Of a stretch of 6,207 nt of DNA, positions 1 through 4,983 are shown in pieces. The stretch comes from Synergistaceae bacterium (lineage in GTDB: Bacteria > Synergistota > Synergistia > Synergistales > Synergistaceae): positions 1 through 6,207 of the forward strand of contig JAISDQ010000260.1 of NCBI GenBank assembly GCA_031264605.1, given 5' to 3'. The position numbers and the translations under genes were made by a program. The number at the start of each line of letters is the position of its first letter. The stretch's first letter is position 1. A model generated the notes under the pieces. It searched no databases, was not told the DNA's origin, and saw only the letters and a list, made by a program, of their open reading frames with translations.

Positions 1-189
1 GGAAGCTCCGCGCTGGCGGAGCGGTACGCGAGCGCGATGGGTTCCCCGCCCCCGTCCGCCCAACTCGTAGCTTGGGGGCGCGCCTGCGGGGCGGCGGTCG
101 AAAAGCTTTTCGGAGTCTCTCCCATAGTGATGAATACGCCTGATTTATCCGGTTTGATTGAGGCTTTGATTTCAATTAACTCCGCGTAA
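1..189 (+). CDS. C-terminal end of an unrecognised protein (5' end outside window)
   Basis: Frame 1 is open from the left edge to a TAA at 187-189, giving 62 residues. The reading is alanine-rich with helix-like stretches (for example AQLVAWGRACGAAVEKLFG) and ends in ..LIEALISINSA. I do not recognise the family, and too little is visible to assign a function. The main doubt is strand: the minus strand over the same bases is also open, in the frame that continues the PucR-like fragment at 201-341 past its TAG. Third codon positions of the two readings coincide, so GC at third positions cannot separate them. I slightly favour the plus strand because it has a natural-looking helical composition and a clean stop, whereas the minus reading contains a poorly folded-looking Ser/Pro/Gln/Gly stretch. 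If plus is real, it ends 11 bases from the antisense fragment, in convergent orientation. Confidence 0.4.
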   Translation, partial: GSSALAERYASAMGSPPPSAQLVAWGRACGAAVEKLFGVSPIVMNTPDLSGLIEALISINSA

Positions 190-200
190 TACTTTGCGGT

Positions 201-341
201 CTACCCTCCGGCAAGATACTGTATTGCCTTGACATAAATACGAGTCATTGTCATGAGGTTTTCGACGCCCAGACACCCTGCCACCAGAACAAAATCCCGC
301 AGTTCCGGCAACATCGTCAAATGTTTTATTTGAACCGCCAT
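201..341 (-). pseudogene. PucR-type regulator, N-terminal fragment ending at an in-frame TAG
   Basis: The minus strand from ATG (341-339) to TAG (203-201) encodes 46 residues. The start has a Shine-Dalgarno-like GGGGAGG at 360-354 with 12 bases of spacing, and a TGA directly precedes the ATG, which fixes the start. The text MAVQIKHLTMLPELRDF followed by VLVAGCLGVENL matches what I remember of the first strand-helix-strand of the PucR N-terminal domain (PF07905: V..LL.LPELRG..LVAG..GL...V). The domain belongs to transcription regulators of purine, amino-acid and related catabolism that are normally about 400-550 residues and end in a PucR C-terminal helix-turn-helix. Here the reading stops after QYLAGG, exactly where family members usually continue GGE (GAG); a single G-to-T change would give the TAG. 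The segment between VENL and YLAGG also looks about two residues short. I therefore call it a decayed or truncated gene. A short functional protein, stop readthrough or a sequencing error are alternatives. Confidence 0.5.
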
Positions 342-569
342 TCAGCCCACCGACCTCCCCGTTGATTATATTCAGGCATATTAACCATGTTTTATAATAC
401 TTGAGAGTTCCAGGTTCGTAAATATCATGCGGCATCCGCCGGGATTGGAATCAGTGCGGCTATAATATACAGAGCCATCGGCAGTGTATTTGTTGTTGGT
501 GCGCAAAGTAATCTCTATAACGCTCAAGATACCTTTGTAACGATCCGGTTCAGACTGGAGAGGGTCGGC
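342..569. other. Non-coding leader between the PucR-like fragment and the LRR gene
   Basis: This AT-rich stretch separates two divergently oriented starts: the PucR-like fragment (minus) and the leucine-rich-repeat gene (plus). It should carry their promoters. TATAAT occurs on the plus strand at 393-398 and 461-466, but neither has a convincing -35 hexamer 16-18 bases upstream nor an extended -10 TG, so I do not call a promoter. In frame with the LRR gene, codons 405-569 are open after a TGA at 402-404 but contain no ATG, GTG or TTG. A 75-codon minus-strand reading (608 to 381) covers part of this region; it starts at GTG inside the LRR gene and I see no family resemblance. Confidence 0.4.
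557..564 (+). promoter_or_regulatory. Ribosome binding site of the LRR gene
   Basis: The purine run GGAGAGGG lies five bases before the ATG at 570 (nine bases when measured from the GGAG core). It fixes ATG 570 as the start: no upstream ATG, GTG or TTG exists in the frame back to the TGA at 402-404, and the next residues form a charged N-terminus followed directly by a membrane segment. Confidence 0.7.
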
Positions 570-3500
570 ATGAAGATAAAAGACGTCTTTATAAAGGGCT
601 TGATCCACTTGAGAAACATTCTCGCCTTGCTGTTTCTGTCGCTGTTTGCGATTTTGCTGGTATCGCTGGCGATCGGCGGACTTTCGCGATTCAAGCCCGT
701 CGAATACCTGAGATATGATGACCGCGAAACCAGCTTGCGATTCGAGGTGTTCGCCAGAGAGAAGTATGAGGGGGCCAACGCGGTTTGGATCATATCCTAT
801 AAAGACGTCGGAAAACGCGAGCTGGTCATCCCCTCGGAAGTGACGATTTTCGGCAGGAGGTACGCTGTCGCCGGGATGAACGTGGACAGCTTCTCGCGCT
901 CAAATCAAAAATCGCTCGAGAGCATAGTCTTCCCGGCCAATTTCAACGGCATGGACCGCGACGGATTCGAGCCGGGAACCAGCACCCTCAGGAAAATCGT
1001 CCTCCCCGAAGGCTTCAAGTCGATCGGCAAAGGCGCGTTCTATAACTCCCCATATCTGGAGAGCGTCGAACTTCCCAAGAGCTTGACTTCCATAGGCAAA
1101 CAGGCGTTCGATAACTGTGGGTCGCTGACGAGTTTAACGCTGCCCGATGGCCTGACGGTCATCGGCGACGAAGCGTTCAGAAATTGCCGTTCCCTCGTGA
1201 GCATCGATATCCCGGACAGCGTGACATATATAGGCGATGGCGCGTTCAGTGGCTGCGAGTCGCTCGCCGGAATCTCCCTGCCCAAAGGCCTGACGTCCAT
1301 CGGTGAAGAGATGTTCACTAACTGCAAATCTCTGGCGAGGGTCTCCCTGCCCGAAGGTCCGGTTTCCATAGGGTACAGGGCATTCGCGGGATGCGCTTCC
1401 CTGGCCGGTGTGACGATCCCCGCCGGGGTGAAATCGATCGATAAAGAGGCGTTTGCCTGGTGTGAGTCGCTGTCCGCCGTATCTTTGCCTGACAGTCTGG
1501 TCTCCATTGAAAATGAAGTATTCTCGGGCTGCCTGTCACTTGCTGAGGCCGTTTTGCCGGACAGTTTGGCGTCAATCGGAGACAAGGCTTTCTCGGGATG
1601 TGCGTCGCTATCGGCTGTTTCTTTCCCGGCCAGTCTGGTTTCCATTGAAAACGAAGTGTTCTCGGGCTGTTCGTCGCTTGCTGAGGCCGTCTTGCCGGAC
1701 GGACTGACGTCCATTGGAGACAAGGCTTTCTCGGGATGCAAGTCTCTGACCGTTGTCTCTTTCCCGGACAGTCTGGCCTCCATAGGGAATAACGCGTTCT
1801 CCGGGTGCGATTCCCTGGGCCGCGTAGCTGTCCCGGGCGGCGTGAAATCAATTGGACAGGGCGCTTTCTCCGGCAATAAAGAGATGATCATTTACTGCGA
1901 GGCTAAATCCCCGCCGGCAGGATGGGAACCCGAAGGCTGGGACCCCAAGTGGAATCCGAACCGCAGCGCGGTATACTGGAACGCGGACGCCATTGGCCTC
2001 GTTCGGGCCGATAACGGTTTGAAATACATAAAATTTCCCAACGAGGATAAAGCTGCCATAATTATTGACCCAAGGGACGCGGTTACGCTTTCGATACCGC
2101 GGACGGCAGAGATCGGAGGCGCGCTGTGCGAGGTCGCGGACATCGTTTATGAGCGGTTTGACGAAGGAGCGCCGTTGCTGAAAAGCGTCTTTGTCTCTCC
2201 CGGCATTGAATATTCGGTCATCGAGAGAATCAGGAGATTGGGCAACGGCACAAACTTTCTCGTTGTTTATGGCGCGGCTGAATCGCCGCATCCGTACGGC
2301 TTGCTTCCCGGTGATGAATATGATTTCGCCAACATGGCGTACTGGAGGGTCAAAGAAGAGGATTTTTCGCAGGACGAGAACGGCGTTCAATACGTAAAAA
2401 CCGCCCGTGGAAAAGCTATGGCGACGCGGTACGTCGGCTCCGCTGATTCGCTGTCGATCCCGGGGACGATCCAAATAGGCGGCGAGCCGTGCGTGGTGGA
2501 GTCCATAGGAGACGGCGCGTTTTTCAACAGCGAATCCCTCCTAAGCGTTTTCATCCCGAAAAGCGTGAAGTCGGTTTCACATTGGGCGTTCGGCGCGCCG
2601 GCATACACGGCGATATACTGCGAAGCGCCGGCGAAGCCGAAGCGATGGAACCTTTACTGGACCCCGCCGTTTGTATATTGGAAAGTCGGAAGCGGCGACT
2701 TCGCCCAGGACGAAAACGGCATCCAATATGTCAAAACAGCGGACGGGAACGCGACCGTATCGCGCTGCACAGGCAGCGCAGCCTCGCTGACCATACCGGA
2801 TACGGCGATGATCGGCGGCAAACCGCGCAAGGTGACGGTTATCGGCGCATACGCTTTCGCGGACCGGGGATCGCTCACCAGCGTCGTTATCCCGGACAGC
2901 GTTCGGACGATAAAGGAATTCGCGTTCATCTCTTGTTATTCCCTCACGAGTTTGGATATTCCGGCAAGCGTCAGCTCCATCGGCGAGTACGCGTTTGCGG
3001 CCTGCGGTTCACTGAAGAGGATAGATATCCCGTCCGGCGTTAAAGAGATAAACAGGGGAACGTTCTCCGGCTGTGGGGCGCTTACAGAGATTATAATTCC
3101 GAACGGGGTCGGAAAGATCGGAGAAAACACGTTTTATCAATGCGATTCCCTCGCGGACTTGGACATCCCCGCAAGCGTCAGGTCTATCGGCGCCGATGCG
3201 TTCAGCTACTGCAAATCGCTGAGGAAGGTCGAGATACCGTCCGGCGTTAAAGAGATAAGCGCGGGGACGTTCATGAGCTGCGAATCGCTTGCGGAGGTCG
3301 TCATCCCGAACGGAGTGAGGAAGATCGGAAGCGCGGCGTTTTATGGCTGCGATTCCCTCGCGGACTTGGACATCCCGGCAAGTGTCATCTCCATCGGCGA
3401 GTACGCGTTTGAATACTGCAAATCGCTGAGGAGGATCGAGATACCGCCCGGCGTTAAAGAGATAAGCACGCGGACGTTCATGGGCTGCGAATCGCTTGAG

Positions 3501-3755
3501 GAGGCCGTCATTCCGAACGGAATGAGGAAGATCGGAGGATTAGCGTTTGATGCCTGCGCTTCCCTCTCCGACGTATTTATCCCGAAAAGCGTGGCGTCCG
3601 TCGGCGGGTACGCGTTCGGAAGCTGCCCGTCGCTTACCGTTTACTGCGGGGCAAAATCGAAACCTAAAGGCTGGGATGCCGAATGGAATCCGGACGGCAG
3701 GCCGGTACGCTGGAGCGCCGGCAGAAAAGACCTCGGTTCGTCGAAAACAAACTGA
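570..3755 (+). CDS. BspA-type leucine-rich-repeat surface protein (LRR_5 family)
   Basis: This 1061-residue protein is dominated by 23-residue units of the form SLxxIxIPxSVxSIGxxAF plus a near-invariant Cys (LRR_5, the BspA class). Residues 1-16 are basic and 17-37 are a hydrophobic helix, with no lipobox and no clear signal-peptidase site, so it is a signal anchor or atypical signal peptide. The rest should lie outside the cytoplasmic membrane. Order: N-terminal beta-rich module 44-108; LRR array 139-437 (13 units); Trp-rich cap about 440-470; linker 468-530; cap-like segment 565-592; linker 590-651; one or two LRR units to 678; cap 682-704; linker 702-763; LRR array 768-1020 (11 units); final cap 1024-1048. 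I see no LPXTG, dockerin or secretion-tag C-terminus. Known relatives such as Tannerella BspA act in adhesion; that role here is inference. It is convergent with the DUF917 gene and probably monocistronic. Confidence 0.93.
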   Translation: MKIKDVFIKGLIHLRNILALLFLSLFAILLVSLAIGGLSRFKPVEYLRYDDRETSLRFEVFAREKYEGANAVWIISYKDVGKRELVIPSEVTIFGRRYAVAGMNVDSFSRSNQKSLESIVFPANFNGMDRDGFEPGTSTLRKIVLPEGFKSIGKGAFYNSPYLESVELPKSLTSIGKQAFDNCGSLTSLTLPDGLTVIGDEAFRNCRSLVSIDIPDSVTYIGDGAFSGCESLAGISLPKGLTSIGEEMFTNCKSLARVSLPEGPVSIGYRAFAGCASLAGVTIPAGVKSIDKEAFAWCESLSAVSLPDSLVSIENEVFSGCLSLAEAVLPDSLASIGDKAFSGCASLSAVSFPASLVSIENEVFSGCSSLAEAVLPDGLTSIGDKAFSGCKSLTVVSFPDSLASIGNNAFSGCDSLGRVAVPGGVKSIGQGAFSGNKEMIIYCEAKSPPAGWEPEGWDPKWNPNRSAVYWNADAIGLVRADNGLKYIKFPNEDKAAIIIDPRDAVTLSIPRTAEIGGALCEVADIVYERFDEGAPLLKSVFVSPGIEYSVIERIRRLGNGTNFLVVYGAAESPHPYGLLPGDEYDFANMAYWRVKEEDFSQDENGVQYVKTARGKAMATRYVGSADSLSIPGTIQIGGEPCVVESIGDGAFFNSESLLSVFIPKSVKSVSHWAFGAPAYTAIYCEAPAKPKRWNLYWTPPFVYWKVGSGDFAQDENGIQYVKTADGNATVSRCTGSAASLTIPDTAMIGGKPRKVTVIGAYAFADRGSLTSVVIPDSVRTIKEFAFISCYSLTSLDIPASVSSIGEYAFAACGSLKRIDIPSGVKEINRGTFSGCGALTEIIIPNGVGKIGENTFYQCDSLADLDIPASVRSIGADAFSYCKSLRKVEIPSGVKEISAGTFMSCESLAEVVIPNGVRKIGSAAFYGCDSLADLDIPASVISIGEYAFEYCKSLRRIEIPPGVKEISTRTFMGCESLEEAVIPNGMRKIGGLAFDACASLSDVFIPKSVASVGGYAFGSCPSLTVYCGAKSKPKGWDAEWNPDGRPVRWSAGRKDLGSSKTN
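984..1880 (+). repeat. LRR array 1: 13 in-phase 69-bp units
   Basis: Residues 139-437 divide into 13 consecutive units of exactly 23 residues (69 bp), with no insertions or deletions between units. Each begins with Ser/Thr/Tyr-Leu and carries xxPxxLxSIG and AF or VF. Position 22 is Cys in units 2 to 12, Ser in unit 1 and Asn in unit 13, so the first and last units look like edge caps. A less regular unit precedes the array at residues 115-138. Constant phasing means that length changes by recombination or slippage would stay in frame. Confidence 0.9.
1467..1742 (+). repeat. Tandem 138-bp duplication (two LRR units, two copies)
   Basis: Copies at 1467-1604 and 1605-1742 align without gaps and differ at 24 of 138 bases by my hand count, about 83% identical. 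Both encode two different neighbouring LRR units: the first contains SIENEVFSGC, the second SLAEAVLPD and SIGDKAFSGC. Because unit types alternate A-B-A-B, the duplicated block was two units long rather than one. Many differences are at third positions, but several change residues. Confidence 0.85.
2337..2858 (+). repeat. Duplicated linker module (two 62-residue copies around a short LRR and cap)
   Basis: Residues 590-651 and 702-763 of the LRR protein (2337-2522 and 2673-2858) align gap-free over 62 residues with about 36 identities by hand count. Shared landmarks in order are YWxV, DF, QDENG followed by QYVKTA, GSA, SL, IP, IGG and a terminal AF that leads into LRR units. A more diverged third copy is at residues 468-530 (YW, NG, SIPRTAEIGG). 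A distant N-terminal version may be present at 44-108. The modules separate the LRR arrays, so the protein is built from repeated array-cap-linker blocks. Confidence 0.75.
2871..3629 (+). repeat. LRR array 2: 11 in-phase 69-bp units
   Basis: Residues 768-1020 form 11 consecutive 23-residue units, again with no length variation. All 11 carry Cys at position 22. The final unit (VFIPKSVASVGGYAFG) resembles the lone middle unit at 656-678 (VFIPKSVKSVSHWAFG); both directly precede a YCxA cap, so this is probably a specialised terminal unit. Confidence 0.9.
2940..3560 (+). repeat. Higher-order repeat: three copies of a 207-bp (three-LRR) block
   Basis: Copies lie at 2940-3146, 3147-3353 and 3354-3560. 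Each encodes the same ordered trio of unit types: LDIPAS..SIG, then (I/V)(E/D)IP.GVKEI...TF, then (I/V)IPNG..KIG. Copies two and three are closest, sharing long identical DNA runs near the start of each block and around the GVKEIS segment. The 69-residue period is distinct from the basic 23-residue one and shows block duplication after the unit types had already diverged. Confidence 0.88.
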
Positions 3756-3782
3756 CGCGCGCGCGGGGAATAACCCAAATTT

Positions 3783-3812
3783 CCAGCCCGTTCCATATCG
3801 AAAACGGGCTGG
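3783..3812. terminator. Hairpin between convergent genes, possible bidirectional terminator
   Basis: CCAGCCCGTT (3783-3792) and AACGGGCTGG (3803-3812) form a perfect 10-bp GC-rich stem with a 10-base loop. It sits between the stop of the LRR gene (3755) and the end of the convergent DUF917 gene (3843), where a shared terminator is expected. Neither side has a long T tract: the plus side continues TGTGGATTG, and the minus side has only a short AAATTT run. It is therefore a weak intrinsic terminator candidate or an mRNA 3'-end stabiliser. Confidence 0.5.
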
Positions 3813-3842
3813 TGTGGATTGTCGTAATGTCTCGCTCTTCGT

Positions 3843-4943
3843 TTACAGTTTCAGTTTCCTGAACGAACGCCACTCGAAATCGAATCCGAAACTCACGGGG
3901 CTCAGCACCTCGAGGCCGCGCTTCGTCGTCCATCCTTCCGGCGCGGGCAAGGCCACGGCGTCTATTTTCATGCCTTTTTCGTAGTTCGGGTTTGTGAGAG
4001 GCTTTCCCGTCCCGGCCTCCAGCAGGCATATCAGATCGGGCGCGCAGACATATTGCGCTCCGTTCAGCCACGAAACTATATGCTCGTTTTTGAACCAGAT
4101 TTTGAGTTCGTCGCCGGCGCTGTTCACGATTTTCATTTCCCCTACCGTAAATCCGTCGACCGTGTTCCACTCGAACGACTTTAATTCTCCTTTGAACATT
4201 GTCCGCCCGCCGCCAACAACCGCTACGGATTCAGCCGCGCTTTTTCCGGCGTCCAGCGCTTCGCGCCATGCACGGCCCACGCGCATAGCGTGCGAGAGCG
4301 CGCCGCGGATTATGGTTTTTTTAATTTCGGAGGCTTTGGCCGGGTGGTCGACTATCGCTATGGTGTTTTTGCTTGCCACCGCCAGCGCCCTCGCGAGCGC
4401 CTCCGCGCGGAAATCGTCGACAACCTCTGTCAGCACGGCGGCGTCTCCGAAAGCGTTCACCAGCGACATGGGGGTTATCGGCAGCCCGTTCACGAAGTAC
4501 AGGGACATCTGCAAATCGGGAACCGCCCGCCCCGCCGCGTCGCCGTCGATAACGTATCTGTCCGATATCGCGGCGAGATAGAGGGGGATTGCCGTGTTTC
4601 CCCCGCCGAGCTCGGTCGATACAAAGCCCTTTATCCCGACGCCGAGGAAACGCTCCAACCGCCTGGTCGCCTCCACAGTCGGCTCTTCGTGTTTTACAGC
4701 CAGCCGCTCGTATTTTTTGCGTTCGTCCTCCGTCTCCGGAGATATGGAGCCGCAGTAATAAGGCGTGGCGAGGTAGTCTTCGTCCGGAATATCGTCGTAA
4801 TCGGCGAGTTTGAAAGTTTTCCCGGCAAGCAGCGCTTTATCGGCGAGCCGCAGTCCTCTTTCGAGCGGCCCGCCTCCGCCGCACCCCATTATCGTGCATC
4901 CGTACAGCATGTCGTGTACGTCCGTCTTGTCCAAAATCTTCAT
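3843..4943 (-). CDS. DUF917 / S-methyl-thiohydantoin desulfurase family protein
   Basis: The 366-residue protein has the usual length and hallmarks of the DUF917 family (S-Me-THD, PF06032, with its C-terminal domain): YGCTIMGCGGGGPLERG near residues 14-30, TELGGGNTAIP at 110-120, DGDAAGRAVPDLQM at 133-146, a second domain from about 245, and the C-terminal RGLEVLSPVSFGFDF at 342-356. Family members act on hydantoin-like or thiohydantoin compounds and often neighbour hydantoinase genes, peptide transporters and PucR regulators; the exact reaction here is not known. It is predicted cytoplasmic, with no signal peptide. The ATG at 4943 has an AAGGTGG Shine-Dalgarno (4961-4955) 11 bases upstream. 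It lies 40 bases downstream of the peptide ABC ATPase gene on the same strand, so the two are probably co-transcribed. All key glycine-rich motifs look intact. Confidence 0.88.
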   Translation of the reverse strand: MKILDKTDVHDMLYGCTIMGCGGGGPLERGLRLADKALLAGKTFKLADYDDIPDEDYLATPYYCGSISPETEDERKKYERLAVKHEEPTVEATRRLERFLGVGIKGFVSTELGGGNTAIPLYLAAISDRYVIDGDAAGRAVPDLQMSLYFVNGLPITPMSLVNAFGDAAVLTEVVDDFRAEALARALAVASKNTIAIVDHPAKASEIKKTIIRGALSHAMRVGRAWREALDAGKSAAESVAVVGGGRTMFKGELKSFEWNTVDGFTVGEMKIVNSAGDELKIWFKNEHIVSWLNGAQYVCAPDLICLLEAGTGKPLTNPNYEKGMKIDAVALPAPEGWTTKRGLEVLSPVSFGFDFEWRSFRKLKL

Positions 4944-4954
4944 TGCGTATTACA

Positions 4955-4961
4955 CCACCTT
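4955..4961 (-). promoter_or_regulatory. Ribosome binding site of the DUF917 gene
   Basis: AAGGTGG on the minus strand lies 11 bases before the ATG at 4943. It falls in the 40-base gap after the ABC ATPase stop codon. I see no hairpin or promoter in that gap, which supports one transcript for both genes. Confidence 0.6.
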
Positions 4962-4983
4962 GATAAGTTTTGTTCTTTTCAGG

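Noticed and set aside
210..228. Short inverted repeat GGCAA/TTGCC downstream of the plus-strand stop at 189
   Set aside because: Only five clean base pairs plus a mismatch-rich middle, no T tract, and it lies within the antisense coding fragment.
229..234. Perfect TTGACA, a possible -35 box on the plus strand
   Set aside because: No acceptable -10 hexamer lies 16-18 bases downstream, and it falls inside the PucR-like fragment.
405..569. In-frame N-terminal extension of the LRR protein
   Set aside because: The 55 codons are open but contain no ATG, GTG or TTG, and the ATG at 570 has a good ribosome binding site and a membrane segment right after it.
381..608. 75-codon minus-strand frame upstream of the LRR gene (starts at GTG)
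   Set aside because: Part of it reads protein-like (IEITLRTNN, ADGSVYYS), but it begins inside the LRR gene, covers that gene's ribosome binding site and matches no family I recognise. A decayed remnant cannot be excluded.
984..1880. CRISPR-like or satellite interpretation of regular 69-bp repeats
   Set aside because: The repeats are in-frame protein repeats with variable third positions and no repeat-spacer alternation.
1040..1891. 283-codon minus-strand open frame opposite LRR array 1
   Set aside because: It mirrors the periodic LRR codons of the plus strand and shows a low-complexity repeat of Pro, Ser, Glu and Lys; it is a shadow of the repeats, not a gene.
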